A DNA stretch of 64,000 bases from Phycisphaerales bacterium (GTDB lineage Bacteria; Planctomycetota; Phycisphaerae; Phycisphaerales; SM1A02): positions 1 through 64,000 of the forward strand of contig JAJDDB010000034.1 of the NCBI GenBank assembly GCA_029260575.1. Direction: 5' to 3'. Within the stretch, counting starts at the first letter, position 1, and every line of letters begins with the position of its first letter. The position numbers were made by a program, and so were the translations under genes. The notes beneath the pieces were generated by a model that worked only from the letters and a program-made list of their open reading frames with translations, made no database searches and was not told the origin of the DNA. Positions 42,201 to 52,191 of the stretch are shown here, one piece after another.

Positions 42201-42602
42201 TCACTTGATCGACTTGAGTCTGATGTCAATCGTAAGCGTCTCGTTGGGCGGAATGCGGCCGTTGCCGTAGCCGGCTCTGCCCCAGTGCTTTTGCGGCGGA
42301 CAGAGAATGATGCGCTGCCCGCCGAGCTTCATGCCATGTACAGTCTCGTCAATGCCTTCGATGACTGCGTTCGCGCCGAGTTCGAAACTGTACTGATCAT
42401 CAGCCAGTGCAACCGCGCCGCTTTCCAGTTTGGCCTGGTAGCTGATGGTGACAATATCGCCAGGCTCCGCTGTCGCGCCTCGGCCGACTTTGTCTTCGAC
42501 CACAATGACCGGCGTCTCTTCCACCGAAACAACGATCTGTTCACAGCCCGCCGTCAGAATCGCGGCGATGACCAACACTGAAATGGCGCATTGACCGCGC
42601 AT
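42201..42602 (-). CDS. FKBP-type peptidyl-prolyl isomerase, probable lipoprotein
   Basis: 133 aa from the ATG at 42602, giving a compact signal peptide with lipobox L-T-A-G-C. The ATG at 42662, with AGGA ahead, is an alternative that adds 20 residues. The domain runs G-R-G-A-T-A-E-P-G-D-I-V-T-I-S-Y-Q-A, F-E-L-G-A-N-A-V-I-E-G-I-D-E-T-V-H-G-M-K-L-G-G, and Y-G-x-G-R-I-P-P-N-E-T-L-T. That is a normal FKBP fold with the active-site W replaced (V-I-E-G-I). It would help protein folding in the periplasm. Confidence 0.85.
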   Translation of the reverse strand: MRGQCAISVLVIAAILTAGCEQIVVSVEETPVIVVEDKVGRGATAEPGDIVTISYQAKLESGAVALADDQYSFELGANAVIEGIDETVHGMKLGGQRIILCPPQKHWGRAGYGNGRIPPNETLTIDIRLKSIK

Positions 42603-42683
42603 ACAGCCACTATCGGCCGAATCAGTGCACCGATTTGGTTCGGATTGTGCGGGTTTGCGCATCTGGATTGGTCCTGCGGGTTG

Positions 42684-43334
42684 TCAGGTGCATGCAATTG
42701 CCATTGGATGCGCTGGCACGCCGACCACTGTGATATTGTCGGGGACATCATCCACGACAACAGCTCCTGCACCGACAGTTGATCGGCTTCCAACGGCGCG
42801 ACCCGGCAGGACAATCGCCCCCGCGCCGATCAAGGTGTCGCAGCCAACGTTTGCGCCGCCTGTCAGCACAGCACGCGGAGCCAGATGCGTGAAAGGTCCA
42901 ACGATGCAGTCGTGTTCGACAACAACCGCGGTGTTGATGATCGCACAGGCCTGGATTTCAACTCGGGCGTTGATAATTGCGCCGGGGCCGATGAATACGC
43001 CCGGTCCAAGGTGTGCAGACTTTGAAACAACTGCGCTGGGGTGAACGATCGTTGCCAGTTCGATATCGCCAGTTGCCTTGGCGCAGCTTCGGCGCAGCTC
43101 CGTATTTCCAACTGCAAAATGAATGAAAGCGGACTCATTGAGCGCGTGCGCAATCGCCTGTTTGATCGAACCGAGATGCGTGATCTGCCCGGGCAGTGTG
43201 TGTGCCGCATCATCACCGAAGCCGATGATGTTCCACCCGCTTGCCGCAGCGGTCTCCGCCACCACCGCACCATGCCCACCCCCGCCGAGCAGGATCAATG
43301 GTGTATTCTTGTCAATGTCTTGTCTGGTTTTCAT
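42684..43334 (-). CDS. NeuD/PglD-type sugar O-acyltransferase
   Basis: 216 aa. N-terminal nucleotide-sugar-binding domain L-I-L-L-G-G-G-G-H-G-A-V-V-A-E followed by left-handed beta-helix hexapeptide repeats (I-V-H-P-S-A-V-V, V-F-I-G-P-G-A-I-I-N, V-E-H-D-C-I-V-G, H-L-A-P-R-A-V-L-T-G-G) with the catalytic His of V-E-H-D. Such enzymes acetylate sugars of surface glycans. Its start codon overlaps the stop of the upstream zinc-ribbon gene by ATGA, while the FKBP gene is 22 bp downstream at the longer start. Confidence 0.88.
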   Translation of the reverse strand: MKTRQDIDKNTPLILLGGGGHGAVVAETAAASGWNIIGFGDDAAHTLPGQITHLGSIKQAIAHALNESAFIHFAVGNTELRRSCAKATGDIELATIVHPSAVVSKSAHLGPGVFIGPGAIINARVEIQACAIINTAVVVEHDCIVGPFTHLAPRAVLTGGANVGCDTLIGAGAIVLPGRAVGSRSTVGAGAVVVDDVPDNITVVGVPAHPMAIACT

Positions 43335-43855
43335 CGCTGCGGCTCTGATGTGAGTGGTTCAGAGAGGTTTCCAGCTTCGATTGCGTTTTCGCGATCGCGC
43401 GGTTGTTCAGATGGATAGCGCTCTGCCGTCGCCCGATCCCATGACCGGTGATACCGTGCTATCGGCAGATCACGGAACCGACTTCGACATCGATAACAGA
43501 CCAGCCGTTGACGGGCCAGCATGAGAATCGCCACGTCAACCACAAGCACCGCTGCCATAGTCACAAGCACCCACGGTGGAATCCGGGTCTGGCCGACGAT
43601 ACCAATCGCAGCGCCAGCAAAGGCGAGCACAATCACCAGGACCGTTACCTGCGGAAACGCCTTCTCGCGGAAAATTTCCGGGCAGCCGCAGACGATGCAT
43701 TTGCGCAAATGCCCGGCATCGTCTGTCGCGCTTTCCCAGTCCAGCATGACTTCGCGATTTGTCCGGTCCACATGCACACGCGTCGGCCGCTGCTCGGTGT
43801 CGAGCTGGGTTCGGCCGAGCAGCCGGCGCTGAGTATCGCGAAGGACTATTCGCAT
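43331..43855 (-). CDS. Zinc-ribbon membrane protein, unknown function
   Basis: 174 aa from the ATG at 43855; an ATG at 43900 is possible. Two C-x-x-C knuckles (C-I-V-C-G-C and C-Y-R-C) flank two membrane segments (V-L-V-I-V-L-A-F-A-G-A-A-I-G-I and P-W-V-L-V-T-M-A-A-V-L-V-V). A metal site is therefore formed by cytoplasmic ends on either side of a hairpin. Overlaps the acyltransferase gene by 4 bp and is divergent from tmk. Confidence 0.65.
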   Translation of the reverse strand: MRIVLRDTQRRLLGRTQLDTEQRPTRVHVDRTNREVMLDWESATDDAGHLRKCIVCGCPEIFREKAFPQVTVLVIVLAFAGAAIGIVGQTRIPPWVLVTMAAVLVVDVAILMLARQRLVCYRCRSRFRDLPIARYHRSWDRATAERYPSEQPRDRENAIEAGNLSEPLTSEPQR

Positions 43856-43914
43856 CGTGGTAACGATAGCACGAGTACAGGGCCTGTCGGGTAAAGACAT
43901 ATTCTGATGAAACT

Positions 43915-44637
43915 ATGTCTGCACCTTCCGATTCCGAGTTCCTTAACGCCTCGCTCGGCCGACGTGCTATGCTCCGAACGATGCAGCACTGGACGCAGCA
44001 ACTGGCAGGGCGATTCATTGTGTTTGACGGCCCCGATGGGTCGGGCAAGTCGACACAGTTCAGCCGTTTCGCGGAATACTGTCGACTGCAGGGGTTGACC
44101 GTCTGCGAAGTGCGCGAGCCGGGCGGAACGTCAATTGGCGAACAGATTCGCAACATCCTGCTGGATCCCGCTAATACCGAAATGACGCTGCGCTGTGAGA
44201 TGATGCTGTACATGGCCAGCCGGTCTCAACTCGTCGAACAGACCATTCAGCCGGCTCTGTCGCGCGCCGAAGTTGTTCTTGCCGACCGGTTCATAAGCTC
44301 CACATTGGCCTATCAGGGTACAGCCGGCGGGCTCGATGAACAGGAAATCTTTGCGGTCGGCGGCGTTGCGGTCGGAAATCACTGGCCGGACTTAACTGTT
44401 GTTTTTGATGTTGACGAGAAGACAGCTGCGCATCGCCTCAATCCGCTACTTGATCGGATGGAGCAGAAGGGCGCGGAGTTTCACCGCAAGGTGCGCTCCG
44501 GCTATCACGCTCAGGTTCAGGCGCACCCGGATCGGTACGTCATGATTGACGCAACTGTTGACGCTGAGACTGTCTTCAGCTCGCTGCTGCAGGCGATCGA
44601 GCAAAGCATGGCGTCCGCCCAGACCGCGCGGCGCTGA
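43915..44637 (+). CDS. tmk: Thymidylate kinase
   Basis: 240 aa at the longest start; Met at 43969 or 43981 would give the usual length of ~220. Phosphorylates dTMP to dTDP. P-loop F-D-G-P-D-G-S-G-K-S-T, D-x-R motif region V-R-E-P-G-G-T, L-A-D-R-F-I-S-S-T-L-A-Y-Q-G and a late V-F-D-V-D. The lid Q-K-G-A-E-F-H-R-K-V-R-S-G-Y is present. No holB (delta') gene follows as it often does elsewhere. Confidence 0.95.
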   Translation: MSAPSDSEFLNASLGRRAMLRTMQHWTQQLAGRFIVFDGPDGSGKSTQFSRFAEYCRLQGLTVCEVREPGGTSIGEQIRNILLDPANTEMTLRCEMMLYMASRSQLVEQTIQPALSRAEVVLADRFISSTLAYQGTAGGLDEQEIFAVGGVAVGNHWPDLTVVFDVDEKTAAHRLNPLLDRMEQKGAEFHRKVRSGYHAQVQAHPDRYVMIDATVDAETVFSSLLQAIEQSMASAQTARR

Positions 44638-44668
44638 GACACGGCTCCAATGCAGTTCGTGCATACGG

Positions 44669-45868
44669 TTACTTGGGTCGAACGACGCCGATGATCGGCA
44701 GATCAAGCGATGCTTCGGGCCCGTTGACCGATGTGGTGACGGTTACCACCCCCCGCGCAGAGCCGACGTTTGCTCCGGCTGTCGCGCGAAATATCAGCAG
44801 CCAGCTGTCCGGCGTAAGCTGCCTGGTTTCAACCTGTGCTTCGGTCACTGCCGAACAAGTTGCGGCTGCGCTGATGATCTCAAACGGCATGCCGGCCCCG
44901 TGTGACAGCGTCATTTCGCGCTCGAACTCCTCGCCCAGCTGCACGCCGAAACGAAACGCATTCGGATCTGCTCCAAGCGCGCCGAAGACCTGCCCCTGCA
45001 CGCGAATTTTGACCAGATGACTCTTTCTCGCAGCGTCAGACGACGGCCGACCGGTGACGTTGATGCTCAACCAGCAGAGGAAGCCGCCCCACGGCGCCTG
45101 AGCATCAATATGCATACGAACGATGCGCTTGGTCAACGGCGATCGATCGGATTCATCCGTCAAAGATGTTTCCGAATCAGTATCAGTCGGCACGTCAATG
45201 ACTTCGGTTGTGACGTGCGCGTTGGAAGCAGTCACGCTGTCAATAGTAAAGTCCGGATCAGAGCTTGAAACAGTAATGTCCGCTTCATGTGGTTGGCCGT
45301 ATGTGACCGTACCGAGTTGCAGAAAACGCGGCTCAATGTTGATGAATGCTTCAACATCCGCAAGGATCGCAATCGATGTCACACCGTTGTCAGTTGCAGC
45401 GCCGTTGGAAACGATGTTGACGTACTTGCGCTGCGGCTTGCCCGGTTCATTGGGACCGGAAGGATCAAACGTCACTTCAATTGTGCCGGACTCGCCGGGT
45501 TCATAGCGTTTCTTGTCCGGTTGGGCAGTAGTGCATCCGCACGTTGTAGTGATTTTGTCAATGACAAGAGCACCATCACCGGCGTTCGTAAACGTCAGCC
45601 CGGTCGTGCGCGTTTCAGTTTCTGACATGTGACCGAAGTCATGCGTGAGCGATGCAAATGCAATGCGCGGGGTGCCGGCAGACGCGGCGGGGGTGGACGC
45701 GCCTTCGAACGTGCCAGCTTCTCCAGCCGTTGCGGGCGCGCTCGGCGTCGACGTCGGTCGCACCGTGTCCGCTGCGGATTCACTTGCAGACCGCTCGCAG
45801 CCGGCTGCGAGCAGAAGCAGCCCCGTTGCAAGAACAGCGATCAGCACTCGGCATAAAGAAAGCGGCAT
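44669..45868 (-). CDS. DUF1573-containing lipoprotein
   Basis: 399 aa from the ATG at 45868, AGGGAG 6 bp ahead. Lipobox L-A-A-G-C. An Ala/Pro/Thr linker is followed by a DUF1573 domain: H-D-F-G-H...L-T-F-T-N-A-G-D-G-A-L-V-I-D-K-I-T-T-T-C-G-C-T, with the typical C-G-C-T loop, then P-G-E-S-G-T-I-E-V-T-F-D-P. Further Ig-like strands follow to the end. DUF1573 proteins are common in Planctomycetota and Bacteroidota with unknown roles; the Ig-like fold suggests envelope adhesion or protein binding. Confidence 0.85.
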   Translation of the reverse strand: MPLSLCRVLIAVLATGLLLLAAGCERSASESAADTVRPTSTPSAPATAGEAGTFEGASTPAASAGTPRIAFASLTHDFGHMSETETRTTGLTFTNAGDGALVIDKITTTCGCTTAQPDKKRYEPGESGTIEVTFDPSGPNEPGKPQRKYVNIVSNGAATDNGVTSIAILADVEAFINIEPRFLQLGTVTYGQPHEADITVSSSDPDFTIDSVTASNAHVTTEVIDVPTDTDSETSLTDESDRSPLTKRIVRMHIDAQAPWGGFLCWLSINVTGRPSSDAARKSHLVKIRVQGQVFGALGADPNAFRFGVQLGEEFEREMTLSHGAGMPFEIISAAATCSAVTEAQVETRQLTPDSWLLIFRATAGANVGSARGVVTVTTSVNGPEASLDLPIIGVVRPK

Positions 45869-45948
45869 CAATGGCTCCCTGCTGCGATTTCGATGCGTTA
45901 CACAAGAACTGACGTCACAGGAGGCGGTTTTCTTGCATTGCGTCGGCC

Positions 45949-45980
45949 AAAGAAAAAGACCCCGGCACGCAGCCGGGGTC
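45949..45980 (-). terminator. Rho-independent terminator of the subtilase gene
   Basis: Perfect 9-bp stem GACCCCGGC / GCCGGGGTC (45958-45966 with 45972-45980), 5-base loop, followed on the minus strand by TTTTTCTTT. About 30 bp after the stop of the protease gene. Confidence 0.92.
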
Positions 45981-46012
45981 CTGGATTCACCAATCGGGAT
46001 CATGTCGTTGAC

Positions 46013-49000
46013 TCAGCAATCACCCCACGCATCGAGCAGAGCCAGCAGGTCGAACACATCAACAACATTCGTTGGTGCTGCAATGCCCGCGCCGTTGCCC
46101 GAAGTGCCCCAGTTATCAAGCAATTCGAGTAGGTCAAATACATTGACCAATCCGTCCGGATTCGTGCTTGTGCTGTCAGCTATATCAGCCAGGCATGTGT
46201 CCGGGAACAATTCATCGCACCATTCAATGAACTTCACAAGGACCGCTGCACGATTGTTAACATCGCTGATTGCTTCCAGTGGGTAACCGAGGAAGACAGT
46301 TCGATACGTGCCCGTGTCCTGTTGCACGCCGACGTTTCCGACATTGCCGCTGAACGACAAGATGCCAGAGCCGCCCGGGTTCACGACATCGGAATAGTTC
46401 GTGAATGGGTACGAGAGTGAATACGGACCGAAGCCAGTGTAGAGGCCCGCGCCGGTTGCGCTTGACTGGGCCTGGTCATTGACAACACTTCCTATGCCGA
46501 GGTAATTCTGCATGAAGCTGGTCAGGTTGCGGTCGTAGTGATAATCCTGTGAGCTCATGAACAGGCAGCGGCCGGTGTCGAGCCAGTTGCCCAGCGCGGT
46601 TTCGCCTGCACTGCCGGGTCCGCACACGCCGCCAAACTCATCACCTGTGAACCAGATGACGATGTTGTACTGCGCCAGTGTCAACGCATCGGGTTCATTG
46701 TCCGAGTTGTTGGTGTTCCAGACGTCATAGGTCAGCCCCATTGCTGCAAGCGTGGCGTCGTAGTTCGCCATCATGTTCGGCGAGTTGTCATCATCGTCGA
46801 CAACCAGAATCGACGGCGCTTCAAGCGTTGTGAAGCTCGCCGATGCATACGAACCGTCGCCACATGCATTCGAGCCGCGCACACGCCAGAAATACGTGGT
46901 GAGTGAAGACAATGCCACACCGGAGGTGTGCGACGGGCCTGCGACTGTTGCCGAATCAACAATGTTGCTGAAACCAGCATCGGTTGCGACGTCAATGTCG
47001 TATGTCGCGGCACTGGCAATAGCGTTCCACGTATATGTCGGGGCCAATCCGACACCGCTTGCTCCGTTGGACGGTGCGGTAAGCGTTGGTGTGCCGGGCG
47101 CTGCCTGGGAAATATCCAATCCGACATTGACAGTACGCGTGATTGCGCCGGAGACGCCTTCAACTTCGATGATGTAGTTGCCTGCAGCTGCCAGATCGGT
47201 GTCGTCAATCGTCAGTGTGACTGAAGTTGGTGCGACAACTGGATTTGCCGAGAACGAAACTGATGCTCCAACTGGAACATTGTTCGCAGACAGCGTGATC
47301 GGATCGGTGAACCCGAGAACCTGCGTGACATCGATATCGTATTCCACGATCGTCGGTGCGCAGATGGTTGCGCTGGTCGGATCAGCAGCCAGAATAAAGC
47401 CGGGCTCTTCCGCACAGTTGTAACACACCAGCGAGAAATCCTGATCAGTGCCATCGCCGGAGTTGGGAACGCCATCGGAGTTGATGTTCGTTGCCACGAC
47501 TCGAATGGTTGCGCCGCCGGGCGGAGTCGGACCGAGGAACACGCCTTCGGTGTTGTTGCGAGCATCAGCTGCGCCGCCAACGTCGCTGAAGCCGCTTGCG
47601 CCGAAGTTGTTGCCACGGTATGTGCCGCCGGCTTCGACGATCAGATCAAGATCATTGTTCCACGCCGGAGTTGAGCCGCCCAGGCCGTGCCCCGGCGCAT
47701 CTGTCCAAACGAGCATGATGCGCATTGGCTCAGCCGGATTTAGCGGGCTGACAGTGACCGACCATTCTTCAGCGGTGTTGTCGAACGTGACCGGATTATC
47801 GAAATATCGAATGCCGTTGGGATCGGAGTTGATGACATTGTCGAGGTTCATTCGGCCCCAACCCTGTTTGCTGTCAAACGGGTGGCCGAGCGTGCCGCCG
47901 TCCGCATCAGAATTGCCATCAAGGTCATAACAGACAGGCAGGAACGCAGCCTTGACCAGCGCGGGGCTGGGATCAGCGGTGTATCCCGGAAGGCCGCGGT
48001 AATACTCGATGAACAAAGCAACTGCACCAGAGACATGTGGCGACGCCATCGACGTGCCGCAGTTCAAACCCCACGTGTTGGTCGTGATCGATGAATCCAC
48101 GTAACAACCGGGCGCGACCATATGCGGAATAGTGCGGCCGTCCAGAGCAGGGCCGTGGGCGGAATTGGATGACACATCATCGATTTGAAGAATCTGCGAA
48201 CCGCTGCCGCTGTTCTGGCCCTTGGTCGAACCGATGTTGAACAGGTTCTTGCCTTCATCGGGCGAACCCTGACTGGATGTGCCGCCGTTGCCGTTCATGA
48301 ATGAAAGCACGAAGGTCAACGGTTGGTTGCCTGCAGCACCGGGATCAGCATCGCGCACGCCGACGTCAACTTGTCGTGTGTCATCGTCATAGCCCTGCGG
48401 TGTTCCTGCCGGGCCCCAACTGTTGCCCGACAACGATGCGCCGTTGTTGTACGAATCCGTCATGATCAACAACATGCCGCCAGCCTGCGTGAAGAACGGG
48501 CTGTACTGTTGTTCGAACAGGTTTGCACCGGGTGCAACGCCCTGGCCGCGGAGGAACCCGCCGTTGGCTGTGGTTCCTGAAGAACCGTCAGCCGCCATGA
48601 TGCCCGCTGTGTGCGTACCGTGACTGCTGTCACCTGTACTGCACGTTGTGCCGACGCAACCGAGCATTCGGTTGACAAGGTCCGGGTGCGTCGCCTGCAC
48701 GCCGCCGTCGACATTGGCGATGATCACACCGTTGCCATCCACGCCGGCACCGCTGAGATACGCTGCGTAGCCGGGGAATGCAAGGTTCGTTCCATCGTAG
48801 TTACCAACGTTGAGCTGGTTGGTCATTTCACCGCGCAGCCCGCCATCGGTGGGAATGGGGCGAATACTGTACACGCCGGGGATTTTCGCTGCTTCCTGTA
48901 TCAGGTTGCCCGGCATGTTGAAGTTTGCAGTCTGCAGAATCTGATCAATCGGCTGCGTGTCCATGAACTGCGCGCCGAGCTCGCGGATCATTCGAATGGC

Positions 49001-49597
49001 AGAGTCAATGTCTGCGCCACGATAGAAGACAAACCGCACATCAAGCGGTTGCTCTGCAAGATTGCGGTATGGCGGGAGTACGCGGTACGCCGGGATGAAT
49101 TCGCCGGTCCAGCGCGCAGCCGGAAGTGTCGAAGTGACAGCCTGGCCGGCCGCATCACCCCACACGATGTATGTGTACGGATGGATGTACTGAACGACTT
49201 CGACATCGGCAGCTGCGAGTTGATCGAGCCAGAGTTGCTGTGTCGGACCGTCGAACTGCACAAGCCGCAGATTGCGGCCGTTTGCGTCGTCAAGACTCTC
49301 ATCCCAACCGGGCGGGGGCAATGGCATGTCGACCTGTGGATCGAAACGCATCTCACCAAGTGTCAACGTGTATGGCCCGACCTGCTCCGCAGGTGCGCCG
49401 ATCCAGTTGTTGGCGGTTGCAGGCGGCGCAGGTGGAAGACCGCTGGGGTCCAGATCCTGTGGGGCCGGCTTTGCTGGGCGCTTGGAGGCGGCTGAACGCG
49501 ACGATGAATGCTCATGCGTCGATTGCGCCAACGACAGCGCTGTGAGACCGCCGACCGCCATGGTCAGCGCAAGAGTCCTGAACAACGAAATCCTCAT
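46013..49597 (-). CDS. Secreted subtilisin-like (S8) serine protease with a C-terminal dockerin-like tail
   Basis: 1194 aa from the ATG at 49597, GGAGG 7 bp ahead. Signal peptide at ~1-25. An N-terminal prodomain-like region precedes the peptidase domain with Asp297 (A-N-V-D-G-G), His326 (S-S-H-G-T-H-T-A-G), oxyanion Asn392 (G-N-S-W-G-P) and Ser516 (G-T-S-M-A-S-P-H-V). Downstream come a P-domain-like beta region, Ig/FnIII-like domains and a Rossmann-like segment (I-L-V-V-D-D-D-D-N-S-P). Two dockerin-like half-repeats end the protein (V-N-V-F-D-L-L-E-L-L-D-N-W-G and V-D-V-F-D-L-L-A-L-L-D-A-W-G); their calcium loops are degenerate. It is exported and probably acts at or beyond the surface. Confidence 0.88.
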   Translation of the reverse strand: MRISLFRTLALTMAVGGLTALSLAQSTHEHSSSRSAASKRPAKPAPQDLDPSGLPPAPPATANNWIGAPAEQVGPYTLTLGEMRFDPQVDMPLPPPGWDESLDDANGRNLRLVQFDGPTQQLWLDQLAAADVEVVQYIHPYTYIVWGDAAGQAVTSTLPAARWTGEFIPAYRVLPPYRNLAEQPLDVRFVFYRGADIDSAIRMIRELGAQFMDTQPIDQILQTANFNMPGNLIQEAAKIPGVYSIRPIPTDGGLRGEMTNQLNVGNYDGTNLAFPGYAAYLSGAGVDGNGVIIANVDGGVQATHPDLVNRMLGCVGTTCSTGDSSHGTHTAGIMAADGSSGTTANGGFLRGQGVAPGANLFEQQYSPFFTQAGGMLLIMTDSYNNGASLSGNSWGPAGTPQGYDDDTRQVDVGVRDADPGAAGNQPLTFVLSFMNGNGGTSSQGSPDEGKNLFNIGSTKGQNSGSGSQILQIDDVSSNSAHGPALDGRTIPHMVAPGCYVDSSITTNTWGLNCGTSMASPHVSGAVALFIEYYRGLPGYTADPSPALVKAAFLPVCYDLDGNSDADGGTLGHPFDSKQGWGRMNLDNVINSDPNGIRYFDNPVTFDNTAEEWSVTVSPLNPAEPMRIMLVWTDAPGHGLGGSTPAWNNDLDLIVEAGGTYRGNNFGASGFSDVGGAADARNNTEGVFLGPTPPGGATIRVVATNINSDGVPNSGDGTDQDFSLVCYNCAEEPGFILAADPTSATICAPTIVEYDIDVTQVLGFTDPITLSANNVPVGASVSFSANPVVAPTSVTLTIDDTDLAAAGNYIIEVEGVSGAITRTVNVGLDISQAAPGTPTLTAPSNGASGVGLAPTYTWNAIASAATYDIDVATDAGFSNIVDSATVAGPSHTSGVALSSLTTYFWRVRGSNACGDGSYASASFTTLEAPSILVVDDDDNSPNMMANYDATLAAMGLTYDVWNTNNSDNEPDALTLAQYNIVIWFTGDEFGGVCGPGSAGETALGNWLDTGRCLFMSSQDYHYDRNLTSFMQNYLGIGSVVNDQAQSSATGAGLYTGFGPYSLSYPFTNYSDVVNPGGSGILSFSGNVGNVGVQQDTGTYRTVFLGYPLEAISDVNNRAAVLVKFIEWCDELFPDTCLADIADSTSTNPDGLVNVFDLLELLDNWGTSGNGAGIAAPTNVVDVFDLLALLDAWGDC

Positions 49598-50187
49598 TGA
49601 AATCCTCCGCTTCAGATCTGCTGTACGAACAGCCTGCCCAAGATTCATCGAAGAACCTCGCAGATGCCGTACAAATGGCTGAGTTTCGCGCGATTCGCCC
49701 GCGCAGAACAGCTCCTACCCCACGAATGTCTCCCCACGATCCTGATCCTACTGTACAGCAAGGAGTACTCAAATCTCAGATGGAATCACGGATTTCTCTT
49801 AGATCAGATTGATTCGCTGGTATGGCCGTCTTGCCCAGCTTGACGAATCGAAGCACGCAGAAACGAAATGACCAAGGAAGCAAAGAGCTGGGGGGCTGGC
49901 TTGTACGCGATTTGGCACCGATGATCAAAATCTCTGATTCGGATCGCCGTCGGTGTGTTCAGATCTCAACTACATAGGCGACAACGGGTTACGGCTGCAT
50001 GCAAACGTCGGCACGCATCGGCGTCGCTGTGAACGTCGTGTACTTGGCTGAAACAGGTCATTTCGTTTGTACAATTGCAGCTATGCACCTTCGTTCCTGG
50101 CTGTGGGGTCAGGGAGTGCATTACAGACAAAACAAGGCAATACACGGGACGTATTTCGGGGCGATCCGTTGCGCGGAGGCATTCTCG
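49598..50187. other. 590-bp region without a recognisable gene
   Basis: Lies between the divergent protease and TPR lipoprotein genes. No ORF in it has a ribosome site or family sequence, and no hairpin or clear promoter pair was found. It presumably holds the two promoters. Confidence 0.5.
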
Positions 50188-51858
50188 ATGTTCAAGAAAC
50201 TCCATCTTCTACTCATTGCTGCAATGCTGTTCGCATCCTGTGCGTGCAGCTCCAGCGATACCACAACCGCAAAACTCACCGCAGGCGATCGAGCGCAGAT
50301 TTTCGACGATATGGGATCGCATCGGCGGATGATCACCACAGACTCAGCCGCCGCGCAGAAGTACTTTGATCAGGGCCTGACATGGATGTACTCATTCAAT
50401 CACGATGAAGCAGTGCGTTCGTTTCATCGCGCAGCTGATCTTGACCCAAGCGCGCCCATGCCGTGGTGGGGAATCTCTCTCTGTCATGGTCCGAACTACA
50501 ACGATTACATCATGACCGATGAGCGCTCCGCTGCAGCTTGGGATGCACTGCAGGAGGCGCAAGCCCGAATCGACCGCGCGATGCCGGTCGAACGCGCGCT
50601 GATCAACGCGCTGGCAAAGCGATATGCCAACCCCTGGCCGGAAGATCGCGCGCATCTTGATCAGGCCTTTGCCGATGCCATGGCTCAGGTGTGGAAGCGC
50701 TATCCCAACGATGCAGATGTCGGCACGCTCTATGCCGAGTCCATGATGGATCTCATGCCGTGGAAGCTTTACGCGACAGACTTTACCCCGGCCAAAAACA
50801 CGCCGAAGATCGAAGCCACGCTTGAACGCGTGATGCTGCTCGCCCCGGATCACCCCGGCGCGAACCACCTGTACATTCATGCGGTCGAGCCGAGCGCTGA
50901 TCCGGATCGCGGTCTGGTGTCCGCACGCCGGCTGAATGACATGATGTACGCAAGCGGACACATGCTGCACATGCCTTCGCACATCTATGTCAAGACCGGC
51001 CGATGGGACGAAGCCATCAGGCAAAACGAAAAGGCACTGGCATCGGATGAGAAGTACAGAAAACTTTCGCCGGATCTGGGCATTCAGTATTTCTACATGG
51101 TGCACAACGGCCACATGCTTGCGTATGCAGCGATGATGAACGGCCGCGAAGCAGACGCAATGAAAGCTGCACGAACGATGTGGTCCAGCATTCCCGAGCC
51201 CGCGCTACGCCAGGTTGGTCCCTTTTTCGACCGCTGGATGAGTTCGGTCTACGACGTGCAAAAACGCTTCGGCCGATGGGATGACATTCTCGCAGAACCC
51301 GCGCCGCCGGAATACCTGCCAATTACAACCGCAATCTGGCGTGCGCATCGCGCGATTGCCTACGCAGCCAAACAGAATTTTTCCGCTGCTGAGCGCGAGT
51401 ACGAAAAATTCCTCGTCGTCAAGAACAGCCTGCCCGAAGATCATCTCTCCGGCGATGATCTCGCACATCGCGTGCTTGCCGTCAGTGACTACTTCATTCG
51501 TGGCGAAATTGCGCTGCAACAGGGCAAGTGGGCTGAGGCCGCAGAGTTGCTGAAGCAGGCTGTCGACATCGAAGACACGTTGGTGTACGGCGAACCACCG
51601 CAGTGGCTGCAACCGGTTCGCCACACACTTGGCGCGGTGTATCTCAAGAGCGGTGAATATGCTGCAGCAGAGCGCGTCTATCGCGAAGATCTTGCGAAGT
51701 GGCGCAACAACGGCTGGTCGTTGTACGGCCTGAGTCGGGCATTGCACGCGCAAGGCAAACATGAACAGGCAGAGGAAATCGAAAAGCAATTCCAGAGCAT
51801 ATGGGCCAACGCGGATGAGCAGACAGATACAAGTTGCAAGTGTCTGCCGAACGCGTAG
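50188..51858 (+). CDS. Tetratricopeptide-repeat lipoprotein
   Basis: 556 aa from the ATG at 50188, GGAGG 8 bp ahead; the open frame extends to 49999 without one. Signal peptide L-L-L-I-A-A-M-L-F-A-S-C, with Cys18 probably lipidated. Helical repeats follow: Y-F-D-Q-G-L-T-W-M-Y-S-F-N-H-D-E-A-V-R-S-F-H-R-A-A-D-L-D-P and near the end L-G-A-V-Y-L-K-S-G-E-Y-A-A-A-E-R-V-Y-R. The segment H-P-G-A-N-H-L-Y-I-H-A-V-E-P-S and H-M-P-S-H-I-Y is characteristic of a widespread family of TPR proteins of unknown function. Likely an envelope scaffold. Confidence 0.85.
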   Translation: MFKKLHLLLIAAMLFASCACSSSDTTTAKLTAGDRAQIFDDMGSHRRMITTDSAAAQKYFDQGLTWMYSFNHDEAVRSFHRAADLDPSAPMPWWGISLCHGPNYNDYIMTDERSAAAWDALQEAQARIDRAMPVERALINALAKRYANPWPEDRAHLDQAFADAMAQVWKRYPNDADVGTLYAESMMDLMPWKLYATDFTPAKNTPKIEATLERVMLLAPDHPGANHLYIHAVEPSADPDRGLVSARRLNDMMYASGHMLHMPSHIYVKTGRWDEAIRQNEKALASDEKYRKLSPDLGIQYFYMVHNGHMLAYAAMMNGREADAMKAARTMWSSIPEPALRQVGPFFDRWMSSVYDVQKRFGRWDDILAEPAPPEYLPITTAIWRAHRAIAYAAKQNFSAAEREYEKFLVVKNSLPEDHLSGDDLAHRVLAVSDYFIRGEIALQQGKWAEAAELLKQAVDIEDTLVYGEPPQWLQPVRHTLGAVYLKSGEYAAAERVYREDLAKWRNNGWSLYGLSRALHAQGKHEQAEEIEKQFQSIWANADEQTDTSCKCLPNA

Positions 51859-52118
51859 AAGTCAACTCACATTTGGATTTGATAGTTAACGAACCCTCGC
51901 CGATCGATCGGTGAGGGTTCGTTGCATGATTCACCGCGACATGGGTATATCGCATCCGACCTGTCAGCGATCGAAAACACGAGAACAATTATCAGGTCGA
52001 CCAACTGAGTCAAGCAAGATGGGTTTCGGCTTGCAATACGAATTCCGATCGGCCAGCTCTGCGGGCATCACTAGGCCAACTCACTCAAGTGCATAACACG
52101 CAATTTATCTCGATCCAA

Positions 52119-52191
<73 letters not shown>

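Noticed and set aside
50044-50075. TTGGCT and TACAAT as a promoter of the TPR gene
   Set aside because: The spacing is 20 bases, too long for a convincing pair.
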